Source: JALYGY01 sp963800975
GTDB lineage: Bacteria; Actinomycetota; Rubrobacteria; Rubrobacterales; Rubrobacteraceae
DNA: 64,000 nt
NCBI GenBank assembly: GCA_963800975.1
Contig: CAWDDB010000004.1
Location: forward strand, 1 to 64,000
Direction of reading: 5' to 3'
Shown here piece after piece: positions 39,777-49,082 of this stretch. The notes beneath the pieces were generated by a model, which saw only the letters and a list, made by a program, of their open reading frames with translations, had not been told where the DNA came from and did no database searches. Numbering within the stretch: position 1 is the stretch's first letter; each line of letters opens with the position of its first letter. The translations under genes were made by a program, and so were the position numbers.

Positions 39777-40498
39777 AAGTGGAGGTCTTCGAGGGCCCGG
39801 ACGAGCTCGCCCGGGCCGCCGCCCGCGACTTCGTGACGAGGGCAGAAGAGGCGATAAGCGAGCGAGGCCGGTTCGCCGTCGCGCTTGCCGGCGGCTCGAC
39901 CCCGAAGGCGACCTACGAGATCCTCGCCCGCGACCACGCCTCGGACGTCGATTGGGGCAACGTCCACGTCTTCTTCGGGGACGAGAGGACCGTGCCATCC
40001 GACCACGGAGACTCCAACTACCTTATGGCGCGCGAGTCGCTCCTGGATCACGTCCCCACGGGCGGCGTCCACAGGATGCGCGGCGAGCTCCCGCCCGAGG
40101 AGGCCGCGGCCTCCTACGAGGACGACCTGCGGGAGTTCTTCGGGCACGACGGGCTCCCGAGGTTCGACCTGATCCTGTGCGGCATCGGGGGCGACGGCCA
40201 CACCTTGAGCCTGTTCCCAGAGACCCAGGCGCTCGGCGTGGCCGACAGGCTTGTGGTCGCGAACCCCGTGTCCAAGCTGGAGACCACGCGCCTCACCCTC
40301 ACCGTCCCCGTCGCGAACGCCTCCAGGGCGGTCACCTTCCTGGTCTCGGGAGAAGACAAGGCCGGGGCGTTGAGGGAGATCCTCGAAGGTGACGCAGACC
40401 CGCGCTCCTACCCGGCCAAGCTAGTTCGCCCGGAGGACGGTGACCTCACGTGGATGGTGGATCAGGCGGCCGCGAGCGCGCTCGAAGAGCCCCCTTAG
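39773..40498 (+). CDS. pgl: 6-phosphogluconolactonase
   Basis: This 241-aa enzyme hydrolyses 6-phosphogluconolactone, the G6PDH product. Motifs are FAVALAGGSTPKATYEILAR, VHVFFGDERTVPSDHGDSNY, LILCGIGGDGHTLSLFPET and TRLTLTVPVANASRAVTFLV. GTG 39773 overlaps the opcA stop by 4 nt (GTGA), so translation is coupled. With zwf, opcA and gnd this completes the oxidative branch. Confidence 0.93.
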   Translation: MKVEVFEGPDELARAAARDFVTRAEEAISERGRFAVALAGGSTPKATYEILARDHASDVDWGNVHVFFGDERTVPSDHGDSNYLMARESLLDHVPTGGVHRMRGELPPEEAAASYEDDLREFFGHDGLPRFDLILCGIGGDGHTLSLFPETQALGVADRLVVANPVSKLETTRLTLTVPVANASRAVTFLVSGEDKAGALREILEGDADPRSYPAKLVRPEDGDLTWMVDQAAASALEEPP

Positions 40499-40513
40499 GC
40501 CGACCCGGGAGGC

Positions 40514-41558
40514 TCAGAAAAAGCGCTTGAGAAGCCCGACGGCGCCCTGCTTCCAGGGGACGCGGTGCGAGACGCCCGAGGACTTCTCGAACCGCTCGAG
40601 GTTGTCGAGGTACCACCGGAAGTTCCTGAGCAGGGCCTCTTTGTTAGAGAACTTCGGCGCGTAACCCAGCTCCTTCTCTGCCCTCTCGATGGAGACGAAT
40701 GAGTCCTTTGAGGCGGTTTCGTAGACCCACTTGTAAAGGGGCGAGAGCCTCAGCCGGTCCAGCACCCTGAGGCCCCAGATCGCGGGCGTTGCCGGGAAGC
40801 CGACCACCTTCTTGCCGTGCCCGGCGTAGTCCAGTACGGCCTGGTAGTCTCCCTTCATCGTCGTGAACTCCTTGGCCCCGATGTTGAAGGTGTCATTAAC
40901 CCTCTCTCTCGGGAGCGTCAGGCACAGGGAGATGGCGTCGCAGAGGTCCTCGACGTCGAGCAGCTGGTAGCGGTTGTTCCCGCTCCCGATCATCGGGAAG
41001 TTGTGCCCCGTGTGGGCCCAGTCGTAGAGGAGCGCGAAGACCCCCAGCCGCTCCGGTCCGACAAAGGACTTCGGCCGGATTATCGGGACCACCAGGCCTT
41101 TGGCGCGGGCCTCGAGGCAGATCATCTCGGCCTGGATCTTGGCCTGTCCGTAGGGGCCAACGCCCTCGAGCTTGTCCGTCTCGTACAGGGGGTGGTGGTC
41201 CGGTATCCCGTAGACCGCCGTGGAAGAGACGTGCACGACGCGCTCCGCGCCGTGGTGCAGCGCGGCGTCCAGAACGTTGCGCGTGCCCTCGACGTCCGTC
41301 GTGTAGATGTCGTCGGGGCTGTAGAGGGGGAGGGCAGCGGCGGTGTGCACCACCAGGTCGGCGCCCTGCGATGGCCCTGTCGAGGACGGATCTGTCCCTG
41401 ATGTCTCCCTTTATCACCTCGACGCGGTCCCTCTCGGGGTAGTCGAACTCCTCCAGGTCGAGGGAGGCCAGCGCGTAGCCGCGCGCCAGGAGGTGCCGGA
41501 TCAGGTTGATCCCAAGGAAACCGGCGCCGCCGGTCACGAGAACTCGCTGTCGATCCAT
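40514..41558 (-). CDS. NAD-dependent epimerase/dehydratase, one frameshift
   Basis: ATG 41558 follows AAGGAGGGG. The N-terminal frame has the Rossmann motif VLVTGGAGFLGINLIRHLLA, then VEVIKGDIRDRSVLDRAIAG. Near 41366 one extra G shifts the frame. The rest continues VVHTAAALPLYSPDD, VVHVSSTAVYGIPDHHP with the YGQAK catalytic Tyr-Lys, RPKSFVGPERLG and KEFTTMKGDYQAVLDYAG. The joined protein is about 347 aa and belongs to the extended SDR family (nucleotide-sugar epimerase-like). Everything else is intact, so an assembly indel is possible. Confidence 0.8.
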
Positions 41559-41736
41559 GTAAGTTGCCCCTCCTTGTACGGTACGAAGGTCGGTGCGTCC
41601 GCGCAAACGGCGCGCATTTTAGCATGCAGACGCGCCGGTCTACCGACGCTGCCCGCCGAACGCAACCCCGGAGGGCGGCTACGGGTCTTGCGTCGCGGCG
41701 GGCCCCGCATACAATCCGGTCCAGGAGGTAGGAGCG

Positions 41737-42723
41737 ATGCGCGCGATGATCCTGGACTCGCCGGGCGAGCCGCTTCGCGCCGCGGAGGTGCGGGAGCCGG
41801 AGCCTGGGCCCGAGGAGGTCTCGATCCGGGTCGATGCCTGCGCGGTGTGCCGGACCGACCTGCACGTGGTAGACGGGGAGCTCCCGGATCCGAAGCTGCC
41901 CCTGATCCCCGGCCACCAGATAGTCGGCGTCGTGCAGGAGGCCGGGGAGCGCGTCGAACGTTTCGCGAGGGGCGACAGGGTCGGCGTCCCGTGGCTCGGG
42001 TACACGGACGGCACGTGCCGCTACTGCCGCGCCGGCCGGGAGAACCTTTGCGACGCCGCGCGCTTCACCGGGTACCAGATCGACGGCGGCTACGCCGGGC
42101 ACGCGGTCGCGGACAACCGCTTTTGCTTTCCGCTCCCCGAGGGCTACCCCGACCTGCAGGCCGCGCCGCTGCTGTGCGCCGGCCTCATCGGCTACCGCGC
42201 GCTGCGGATGGCCGGGGACGCGGGGCGCATCGGTCTCTACGGCTTCGGCTCCGCCGCGCACATAATTTCGCAGGTCGCCGTCCACGAGGGCCGCGAGGTC
42301 TTCGCCTTCACCAGCCCAGGCAACGAGGAGGGCCAGCGGTTCGCCCTCGGTCTCGGGGCGGCCTGGGCCGGCGGCTCGGACGAGGCGCCGCCCGAGGAGC
42401 TGGACGCGGCCATAATCTTCGCGCCCGTGGGATCCCTGGTTCCTGCGGCGCTGCGGGCCGTCGCGAAGGGTGGCGTGGTGGTTTGCGCCGGCATCCACAT
42501 GACCGACATACCTTCGTTCCCGTACGAGATCCTCTGGGGCGAGCGTGGGCTCAGATCGGTGGCAAACCTGACCCGCGCCGACGGCGAGGAGTTCCTCGCC
42601 CTCGCCCCGCAGGTGCCGGTCCGCACCGAGGTGACGACGTTCCCGCTCGAGGAGGCGAACGAGGCTCTGCGGGCGCTGCGTGGAGGAGAAGTCCGGGGCG
42701 CGGCGGTGCTGGAGATCCGGTAG
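41737..42723 (+). CDS. Zinc-dependent alcohol dehydrogenase
   Basis: This 328-aa medium-chain dehydrogenase has catalytic-zinc ligands in ACAVCRTDLHVVDGELPD and LIPGHQIVGVVQEAGE, and structural-zinc cysteines in WLGYTDGTCRYCRAGRENLC. The nucleotide-binding segment GLYGFGSAAHIISQVAV is close to GxGxxG. This subfamily (AdhA-like) oxidises alcohols or reduces aldehydes with NAD(P); the substrate is unknown. ATG 41737 follows CCAGGAGGTAGG. A second, unrelated zinc dehydrogenase lies at 51104. Confidence 0.88.
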   Translation: MRAMILDSPGEPLRAAEVREPEPGPEEVSIRVDACAVCRTDLHVVDGELPDPKLPLIPGHQIVGVVQEAGERVERFARGDRVGVPWLGYTDGTCRYCRAGRENLCDAARFTGYQIDGGYAGHAVADNRFCFPLPEGYPDLQAAPLLCAGLIGYRALRMAGDAGRIGLYGFGSAAHIISQVAVHEGREVFAFTSPGNEEGQRFALGLGAAWAGGSDEAPPEELDAAIIFAPVGSLVPAALRAVAKGGVVVCAGIHMTDIPSFPYEILWGERGLRSVANLTRADGEEFLALAPQVPVRTEVTTFPLEEANEALRALRGGEVRGAAVLEIR

Positions 42724-42826
42724 CAAACAAAATCCCGGCCGCCTTCGGTTCGTGCGCCGGAATGGCATCCTGGTAGAAAATGCAGGGTCACGGAGCTCTT
42801 AAGGGGGTCAGGGTCTGCAACTGGAG

Positions 42827-43246
42827 TTGAGCAGCGAGGGCCGGTACGCCTTGCGCGCCCTGGTGTACCTCGCCTGGCTGGGTGAGAGAGCGACGGCGGA
42901 CAGGATCTCTGCCGAGGCGCACATCCCGCGCCGCCTGCTCGCCCGCATCCTGGCCAACCTCTCCCGCGCCGGGCTCGTGGAGAGCGAACAGGGCCGCGGC
43001 GGGGGCTCCTCCCTCGCCCGTCCGGCCGCGCAGATCAACCTGCGCGAAGCCGTGGAGGCGGTCGAAGGTCCCTTCGGCGTTACTCGCTGCATAATGCAGA
43101 ACCGTGCCTGCGGCACCGGCGCCCCCTGCGCGATGCACGAAGCGTGGGAAGCGGGCCAGCAGGCCATCCTCCAATACCTCGAAGGCCAGACCCTCGACGA
43201 CTTCGTCGAGAAGACAGCCTCGAGAAAGCTACCCTTCAGAGCCTGA
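42827..43246 (+). CDS. Rrf2-family iron-sulfur-type repressor (NsrR-like)
   Basis: This protein of about 139 aa has the Rrf2 winged helix (GRYALRALVYLAWLGERATA, IPRRLLARILANLSRAGLVE, EQGRGGGSSLARPAAQINLR). Three cysteines (CIMQNRACGTGAPC, spacing C-x6-C-x5-C) suit a [Fe-S] cluster, as in NsrR and IscR. The start is uncertain: TTG 42827, or CTG 42815 which is better placed behind AAGGGGG. It lies directly upstream of a quinol NO reductase with an AT-rich palindrome between them, so NO-responsive repression is a reasonable inference. Confidence 0.82.
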   Translation: MSSEGRYALRALVYLAWLGERATADRISAEAHIPRRLLARILANLSRAGLVESEQGRGGGSSLARPAAQINLREAVEAVEGPFGVTRCIMQNRACGTGAPCAMHEAWEAGQQAILQYLEGQTLDDFVEKTASRKLPFRA

Positions 43247-43303
43247 GATCCAACCCGTAAGACAAGCTCCATGACACTTGTGCGGCAGCCACGTCCCTTA
43301 TAT

Positions 43304-43320
43304 ATTACTTTATAAGTAAT
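43304..43320. promoter_or_regulatory. AT-rich palindromic operator candidate for the NO reductase gene
   Basis: ATTACTT-TAT-AAGTAAT is a perfect 7-bp inverted repeat in otherwise GC-rich DNA, 22 nt upstream of the NO reductase start and near TATATT/TATAAG promoter-like boxes. Rrf2 regulators such as NsrR bind AT-rich dyads of this kind. Confidence 0.6.
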
Positions 43321-43341
43321 AGTTTATGGTGGAGGTGGCTG

Positions 43342-45648
43342 GTGGCAGGAGGAACTGGGCGGCGCGAGCTGCTCGTCTCGAAGGGCTGGGTACAGGCCGT
43401 GGCGCTGGTCGTGTTGTTCGGCTTCTTCGTCCTCGGGCTCTTGGCCTACAGAGCGTACACGGGGCAGCCGCCGATACCGGTACGGGTCTTGGGACCTAGC
43501 GGGGAGGTCGTCTTCACGGGCGAGGACGTGACGGGCGGGCAGGGGGTGTTCTTGAAGAACGGCCTCATGCAGTACGGGTCCGTCTTTGGGCACGGCGCCT
43601 ACCTTGGCCCCGACTTCACCGCCGATTATCTGCGCCGCTCGGCCTTGTCGGTGCGCGAGAGCTACGGGGGCGTTGGTTCCGACACGGCTGCGTCGCGGAC
43701 GGTAGAGGACTTCAAAGAGAACCGCTACGACCCCGAGTCGCGGATACTAGAGTTCACCGGGCCGCAGGCCGCTGCCTTCGAGGACTTACGAGAGCACTAT
43801 AGGGACTACTTCGGGGAGACAACCACCAGGTACGGGCTCAGGCCGGGGGCCATAAAGGATCCCGAGGAGATCAGGCAGCTCACCGCGTACTTCGCCTGGA
43901 CCGCCTGGGCCGCTTCGACGTTGCGGCCGGAGCAAGACTACACATACACCAACAACTGGCCGCCCGAGCCGCTCGTCGAGAACGAGCCGACGGCCGAGGT
44001 CGTGGTGTGGAGCGTGCTCTCGCTCGTCGCGTTGCTCGGCGGCATCGGGCTACTCTTTGCGGCCTTCGGACGATGGAACTTCCTTGGCTGGCGCGGACGC
44101 GAGCAGGCGACCCTGTCTTTCCGCTCTCCGGGTGACGTGGCGCTCACGCCGGCCCAGAGGGCGTGCGCGTGGTTCTTCCTGGTCATGGCGGCGCTGTTCC
44201 TCATACAGACCCTGGTGGGGGCGGCCTCGGAGCACTACCGGGCCGACCTCACCAGCTTCTTCGGGGTGGACCTCGCGCAGGTGTTCCCGTACAACCTAAT
44301 GCGCACCTGGCACGTGCAGCTCGCCATCTTCTGGGTGGCGACCTCTTTCCTGGCGGCCGGGATCTTCCTGGCGCCGATGATCGCCGGCCGCGAGCCGCGG
44401 GGTCAAAACATCCTCGCCTTCGCGCTGCTCGGCGCCTTGGCGGTCGTGGTGTTCGGGAGCATGATCGGGGAGTGGCTGGGGATCTTCGGACTGATGGGCG
44501 ACTGGTGGGCGTGGTTCGGGAACCAGGGCTTCGAGTACCTGGACCTTGGACGTTTCTGGCAGGTCCTCCTCTCCATCGGCCTCTTTTTCTGGGTGGCCAT
44601 CCTCTTCAGGGGCCTGCGGGGCAGACTGCGGCGCGAGCACGCGGCCAACATGCCGTGGCTGTTCTTCTTCGCGGCGCTTGCGATACCCGCGTTCTACGCC
44701 GTCGGATTGCTCGCCCGGCCCGAGTCGCACTTCACCACCGCGGACTTCTGGCGGTTCTGGGTTGTCCACTTGTGGGTCGAAGACTTCCTCGAGCTCTTCA
44801 CCACCGTCATGGTCGCCTACGTCTTCGTTCTGCTCGGGGTCGTGCGCGAGAAGGTGGCTCTCACCGTCATCTTCCTGGACATCCTGCTTTACTCGGCCGG
44901 CGGTGTGATCGGGACGATGCACCACCTCTACTTCTCGGGCACGCCCGCGGAGCACATGGCCCTCGGCGCGTTCTTCTCCGCGGCCGAGGTCATCCCGCTC
45001 ACTTTCTTGACGGTCGAGGCCTGGAGCTTCCTGCAGCTCGGGGCGCGGCAGGAGTCGAGGTCGCGGACGCCATTCCCGCACCGCTGGGCGGTCATGTTCC
45101 TGGTGGCGGTGGGTTTCTGGAACTTCCTGGGGGCGGGAATCTTCGGGTTCCTCATAAACCTCCCGATCATCTCCTACTACCAGATCGGGACGGCCCTGAC
45201 CGCCAACCACGGCCACGCGGCGATGATGGGCGTCTACGGGATGCTCGCCGCGGGGCTAGCGCTCTTCTGTTTGCGCTACCTCATCCCCGAGGATCGTTGG
45301 CCGGAGCGGGCGGCGAAGTGGAGCTTCTGGTCGCTCAACATCGGGCTCGCCTGGATGTGCTTCGCGACGCTGTTTCCGCTCGGCATCCTCCAGCTCTACG
45401 AGTCGGTGAGCCACGGGTACTTCGAGGCCCGCAGCCTCGAGTACATAACCAACCCCACGAACGCCCTGATCGAGTGGCTCAGGCTGCCAGGCGACGTCAT
45501 CTTTATCGTCGGTGGTGCGCTGCCGCTGCTCTACGTGTGCTACCTCGGCGTGCGCCACACCGTCCCGCGGGTAACGATGGAGGAGCCCGAGGACATCCTG
45601 TTCACCGAGATAGCCGAGCCCGAGACGACCGGGCCGAGGGAGCGGTGA
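43342..45648 (+). CDS. norZ: Quinol-dependent nitric oxide reductase (qNor)
   Basis: This 768-aa membrane enzyme reduces NO to N2O using quinol. It has an N-terminal membrane helix and the qNor periplasmic extension (VTGGQGVFLKNGLMQYGSVF, HGAYLGPDFTADYL). The heme-copper oxidase-like NorB core of about 12 helices follows, with His-bearing segments (MRTWHVQLAIFWVATSF, VVHLWVEDFLELF, IGTMHHLYFSG, TANHGHAAMMGVYGMLA). The missing cytochrome c subunit and the fused N-terminus separate it from cNor. GTG 43342 follows GGAGGTGG. The next gene overlaps by 4 nt. Confidence 0.93.
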   Translation: MAGGTGRRELLVSKGWVQAVALVVLFGFFVLGLLAYRAYTGQPPIPVRVLGPSGEVVFTGEDVTGGQGVFLKNGLMQYGSVFGHGAYLGPDFTADYLRRSALSVRESYGGVGSDTAASRTVEDFKENRYDPESRILEFTGPQAAAFEDLREHYRDYFGETTTRYGLRPGAIKDPEEIRQLTAYFAWTAWAASTLRPEQDYTYTNNWPPEPLVENEPTAEVVVWSVLSLVALLGGIGLLFAAFGRWNFLGWRGREQATLSFRSPGDVALTPAQRACAWFFLVMAALFLIQTLVGAASEHYRADLTSFFGVDLAQVFPYNLMRTWHVQLAIFWVATSFLAAGIFLAPMIAGREPRGQNILAFALLGALAVVVFGSMIGEWLGIFGLMGDWWAWFGNQGFEYLDLGRFWQVLLSIGLFFWVAILFRGLRGRLRREHAANMPWLFFFAALAIPAFYAVGLLARPESHFTTADFWRFWVVHLWVEDFLELFTTVMVAYVFVLLGVVREKVALTVIFLDILLYSAGGVIGTMHHLYFSGTPAEHMALGAFFSAAEVIPLTFLTVEAWSFLQLGARQESRSRTPFPHRWAVMFLVAVGFWNFLGAGIFGFLINLPIISYYQIGTALTANHGHAAMMGVYGMLAAGLALFCLRYLIPEDRWPERAAKWSFWSLNIGLAWMCFATLFPLGILQLYESVSHGYFEARSLEYITNPTNALIEWLRLPGDVIFIVGGALPLLYVCYLGVRHTVPRVTMEEPEDILFTEIAEPETTGPRER

Positions 45649-46310
45649 GTATCCACGCCGAGGTGTTGCTGGCCACGGGCTACGCCGCCTTCCTGCTCGG
45701 CGTGGCCATCGGCCTCGACCTGCTGTCCCGCCACTCGCACGCCCGCTCCGAGCGCTACCGGACGGCCGGCTTCGCCTATCACCACGCGCACGACGCCTGG
45801 ATCTGCCCGGAAGACCAGCTCCTCGTGCGCAGCGAGGTGGACCACGAACGGCGCCTGATCCGCTACCGCGGCAGGCCCCAGATCTGCAACCACTGCCCCG
45901 CGAAGTCCGATTGCACCGACTCCGACCACGGCAGGGAGGTGGTGCGCCCCATGGACGCCTGGCCCCACTCGGAGGCAGGCCGCTTCCACCGCGGCATCTC
46001 GCTCGCCGTGGCCCTCATAGCCGCCCTCGTCCTCGTGGCCGAGCTCGTCCGCAACCACGCTTCCTTAGAGCTGGCCGTCCTCACGGCCGCGCTCGCGGTG
46101 GTCGCGCTGGTCGCCTGGCATCTCCACGCCGCGTTCCGGGCCAGCCCCGCGAACTTCCCGGTCCCTGAAACCTCCACTCGCGCCGGATCTCCGGCGGAGT
46201 CCCCTCTCGTGGGGTACAGGAAGGAAAAGGAGGGGGGCGCCGAGAGCGGAGACGGAGTGGGACGAAACAAGCCACCTTCGCCTGGTTCGGGTGCCGGTGT
46301 TCCGTCGTAA
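45645..46310 (+). CDS. Membrane protein with cysteine cluster, coupled to qNor
   Basis: GTG 45645 overlaps the norZ stop by 4 nt. The 221-aa product has an N-terminal membrane helix (VLLATGYAAFLLGVAIGLDL), then a Cys-rich module (AWICPEDQLLVRSEVDHERR, QICNHCPAKSDCTDSDHGRE) and two more hydrophobic segments (about 128-175). The C-P...C-x2-C-P...C-T module resembles the C-terminal zinc/iron-type cluster of IS1182-like transposases but here sits in a membrane protein. The tail is charged and disordered. It may bind metal or Fe-S and support NO reductase; this is inferred from linkage. Confidence 0.65.
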   Translation: MSIHAEVLLATGYAAFLLGVAIGLDLLSRHSHARSERYRTAGFAYHHAHDAWICPEDQLLVRSEVDHERRLIRYRGRPQICNHCPAKSDCTDSDHGREVVRPMDAWPHSEAGRFHRGISLAVALIAALVLVAELVRNHASLELAVLTAALAVVALVAWHLHAAFRASPANFPVPETSTRAGSPAESPLVGYRKEKEGGAESGDGVGRNKPPSPGSGAGVPS

Positions 46311-46315
46311 GCGGG

Positions 46316-46490
46316 TCAAACTGCCCGGAACAAGGGCCAACGTTGGTCGCGGGACGTATCCATACTGACGGTACCGGCGGAACGAGGTAACCCCAGGACT
46401 AAGAGGATCGCCGAGTAGACAGCGGCGACAACGACCAAGAGCTCGACCTCCGAGCGCGGACTTTCGCTCAGGAGGCCTGCTAACCCGGAG
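46316..46490 (-). other. Possible small membrane peptide frame
   Basis: A minus-strand frame ending at 46316 encodes one membrane-like segment (EVELLVVVAAVYSAILLVLG). No start codon with an SD lies inside this stretch, and the longer frame overlaps the next gene out of frame. It may be a remnant or a very small gene. Confidence 0.25.
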
Positions 46491-47535
46491 CGGCGCTCGT
46501 CACGTCTTCGCCCGCGCCGAGCGCCAGCAGCAGCGTCTCCCCCGAGCGAGACACGGTGCATTGCACGGCGGAGCCAGGCTGGGCGTCGAGCGCTCGTCGC
46601 AGCCCCTCCAAGCGGACAAAGGTGCGGAAGATCTCGGGCGCGGGGCGGGAGGGTGCAACCGGGTAGAACCTTTCTCCCCAGGCTTTATGGGCCCCGGCCG
46701 GGCCGAGGAGCCGACCTCTGTGGGCCTCGACGACGCGCCTGAGGTTCGTCTCGATCTCTTCCCCCTCGCGCTTCTGGTAGGCGCCGAACAGCAGGTGCTC
46801 CTCGCCGAGCCCTCGGGCGGCCGCCATCGCGGGGTTCAAGAACGCCAGGTGCCAGAGCGGCGCCGCAGATCCGGCCAGATCCTCCACCGCCCCGAGCACA
46901 TCTTCCGAGTCCGCGATGGCGGCGGCGAAGGGCTTGTCCGCGTCCGAGCGTCGGGTCCTAAGCCTGGCGTCCACGACGATCCCGCCGCTTCGCGGCCCGA
47001 CGAAGTCCCCGATCTCTTCGCCCGCGACCTCGCGGAGCTCGCCGCCCGGCAGCACCACGCTCGCCGAGAGGACGTTCTCCCGTAGCCTGCCGTACTCGAA
47101 GGAACCGACGCCGAGCCCGTCGGTGGCGAGCCAGCCCCCCACCGTGGCCCGCGGAGCGCTAGTGGGGTAAACGGCGAGGCCCCTGCCCCTTATGCGAAGC
47201 TCGTTGTCCAACTGGAGCCACAAGGCGCCGGGCTCGGCCTCGGCCCATGGTGCGTCGCCGCCCGCGGCGGGCAGGCGCACCCCGCGCATCAGATCGAAGC
47301 GCACCAGGACGCCCCCGTCGCGCTCCGTCGCCGCGCCGGTGCCGCCGCCCGCGGCCACGAGCTCTAGCGAGTGGTCGCGGGCCAACTCCGCCAAGCGTCG
47401 CACCTCCTCGACGCGCGTCGGCAAGACCGACGCCGCGGGGGCTCCTCGGGAATCCCCCGGCTCCGGGTGCCGCCTGAAACGGTCCCCGAACAGGTCCGCA
47501 AGCGTCTCCAGCCCCTGTGCCCGGTTGCCTCCCAT
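46480..47535 (-). CDS. FAD-binding oxidoreductase (GlcE-like)
   Basis: This 351-aa protein has a PCMH-type FAD-binding domain: PAASVLPTRVEEVRRLAELA, LELVAAGGGTGAATERDGG, AEPGALWLQLDNELR, and GLAVYPTSAPRATVGGWLAT with GVGSFEYGRLRENVLSA. This matches the glycolate oxidase GlcE / D-lactate dehydrogenase family. The C-terminal part is short. No GlcD or GlcF partner is adjacent, so the substrate is unknown. ATG 47535 has no strong SD. Confidence 0.8.
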   Translation of the reverse strand: MGGNRAQGLETLADLFGDRFRRHPEPGDSRGAPAASVLPTRVEEVRRLAELARDHSLELVAAGGGTGAATERDGGVLVRFDLMRGVRLPAAGGDAPWAEAEPGALWLQLDNELRIRGRGLAVYPTSAPRATVGGWLATDGLGVGSFEYGRLRENVLSASVVLPGGELREVAGEEIGDFVGPRSGGIVVDARLRTRRSDADKPFAAAIADSEDVLGAVEDLAGSAAPLWHLAFLNPAMAAARGLGEEHLLFGAYQKREGEEIETNLRRVVEAHRGRLLGPAGAHKAWGERFYPVAPSRPAPEIFRTFVRLEGLRRALDAQPGSAVQCTVSRSGETLLLALGAGEDVTSAAPG

Positions 47536-47708
47536 CGATCCTCCGATCTTCCAGGTTTCGAGTATAGAGCAGGCAGCGCGTTACCGCCCCGATCCGGCGA
47601 CGCCGACCGCTCCGCCCGGCATCTTCGGCGAACCGCGGTTCCGCGACGTTAGGGATCGCGAGCCCCGAAGGAGCACATGTCGGCACAACCGGCCGGGACC
47701 GTCCCTCT

Positions 47709-48068
47709 CTACCCCGCCGCCTCGAACACAAGCCACGAGCCCTTCACGCGCGGGTCGGCCGTGTGGCTCCCTCCCCTGCGGGGCATCACCCTGACGAGGC
47801 AGACCCGTTCGCCGGCGAAAGCCTCAAGCGCCCGGGCGGCCTCCTCGGAGTGCATGACGAAGACCACGCGCTGCTCCTTGACGATCTCTTCGACGGTCGC
47901 GCGCTGCGCTTTTTCCTCCCCCAACGCCTCGGCGAGGAGCCTCTCCCTCTCAGCAGCCTCGGCCCACAGGACGCCCCTGTTGGCCTCCGCCTCCGCGTGC
48001 CGGACCATGTCCCGCTCGCGCCACTCCTCGATGCGGTCCTCGACACCGCGTATGATCCTCTCAATCAT
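47709..48068 (-). CDS. Hypothetical helical protein
   Basis: From ATG 48068 (weak SD GGGAGAG) the frame gives 119 aa. A long amphipathic helix (ERIIRGVEDRIEEWRERDMV, then AEAAERERLLAEALGEEKAQ) is followed by a compact alpha/beta end (VVFVMHSEEAARALEAFAGE, VCLVRVMPRRGG, WLVFEAAG). The family is unknown. It lies downstream of the UspA gene on the same strand with a 90-nt gap, so co-transcription is likely. Confidence 0.55.
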   Translation of the reverse strand: MIERIIRGVEDRIEEWRERDMVRHAEAEANRGVLWAEAAERERLLAEALGEEKAQRATVEEIVKEQRVVFVMHSEEAARALEAFAGERVCLVRVMPRRGGSHTADPRVKGSWLVFEAAG

Positions 48069-48158
48069 CGACGTGCGTCGCTCTCCCACGTGCTTACCCC
48101 TTCCTTCGTACGTCCTTGCGCCAGTCGGGGCGCTTTCCTCAGGCGCCCGGCTCACCGC

Positions 48159-49082
48159 TCACCGGATGGCCGCCTCCCTGACGACCATCACCGGACAGTG
48201 GGCGCGGTGCAATACCGACTCGGAGACGCTGCCCAGCAGGGCCCGCCGCACGCCCCCTAGACCCCGGCTCCCGACCACCACCATCCCCGCCCCGACTTCC
48301 TCGGCCAGCTCCACTATTTCCTCGTCGGGGCGCCCCGTCGCGAGGTACGTCTGGGCCGCCGTGCCACCGGCCGAGCCGACGCCTTCGGCCTGCTCGTCTA
48401 GGAACGCTCTGGCCTCGGTTCTGGCCCGCTCGAGCACAGACTCCTCTATGTCCTCCGAGTAGAAATGACGGCCGTAGAGCCGCTCGGGGCTAGGCAGCAC
48501 GTAGAGAACATGCACCTCCGAGCCGGTGCCCGCCGAGAGCTCGGCGGCCGCCTGGGCCGCCAGCTTCGCCTCCCCGGAGCCGTCGACGGCCAGCACGACC
48601 GGACCCGTGAGGTTCGCGTCGACTTGACCGCTTCCGCCCCGCACCACGAGGACCGACCCGGACGCGTGGCGGACGACGGAGGAAGAGACGCTGCCCAAGA
48701 GGGCACGCCTCACCCCGCCGAGCCCACGGCTGCCCACCACAACGAGTCCCGCAGGGAGCTCCTCGGCGACGCGCACGATCTCCGCGTCGGGCCGACCGGC
48801 CACGGCGTGGGACTTCGCGGCCTCGCCTCCCATGTCCCTTAATTTCTTCGCCTCCTCGCGGAGCTTCTCGTCGGCGTCCCTCAGGGCGCGCTCGCGCACC
48901 ATGTTCCGGAAGTCCGGGTCGACGAGCGCCGACTCCGGGAAGGCGTAGGGACTGGGCAAAGGCTCCGCGTAGACGAAGTGCATCTCGGAGTCGAGTTTCT
49001 CGGAGAGGTTCTTCGCCATCAGCATCGCTCTTTGGGCCTCTGCAGACCCGTCGGTGGCCAGCAAGATCTTAGTCGGGAACAC
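48159..49082 (-). CDS. Tandem universal stress protein (UspA x2)
   Basis: The 307-aa protein carries two UspA domains. Domain 1 (about 1-145) begins KILLATDGSAEAQRAMLMAK and ends GLVVVGSRGLGGVRRALLGS. Domain 2 (about 155-305) begins VVLAVDGSGEAKLAAQAAAE and ends with another GSRGLGGVRRALLGSVSESV. Both G-x2-G-x9-G-S ATP-binding motifs are complete, so it is an ATP-binding type. It is likely expressed under stress; no promoter motif is recognisable. Confidence 0.9.
   Translation of the reverse strand: MFPTKILLATDGSAEAQRAMLMAKNLSEKLDSEMHFVYAEPLPSPYAFPESALVDPDFRNMVRERALRDADEKLREEAKKLRDMGGEAAKSHAVAGRPDAEIVRVAEELPAGLVVVGSRGLGGVRRALLGSVSSSVVRHASGSVLVVRGGSGQVDANLTGPVVLAVDGSGEAKLAAQAAAELSAGTGSEVHVLYVLPSPERLYGRHFYSEDIEESVLERARTEARAFLDEQAEGVGSAGGTAAQTYLATGRPDEEIVELAEEVGAGMVVVGSRGLGGVRRALLGSVSESVLHRAHCPVMVVREAAIR

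Noticed and set aside
37416..39998. 860-codon minus-strand open frame
   Set aside because: It is the antisense shadow of zwf, opcA and pgl. The plus-strand genes carry clear family motifs; the minus frame has none.
41122..42768. 548-codon minus-strand open frame
   Set aside because: It lies across the zinc alcohol dehydrogenase and the epimerase N-terminus in a non-coding frame and shows only Arg/Pro-rich low-information sequence.
44163..45644. Long plus-strand frame inside norZ
   Set aside because: It is an out-of-frame shadow of norZ. Only its end, from GTG 45645, encodes a separate protein.
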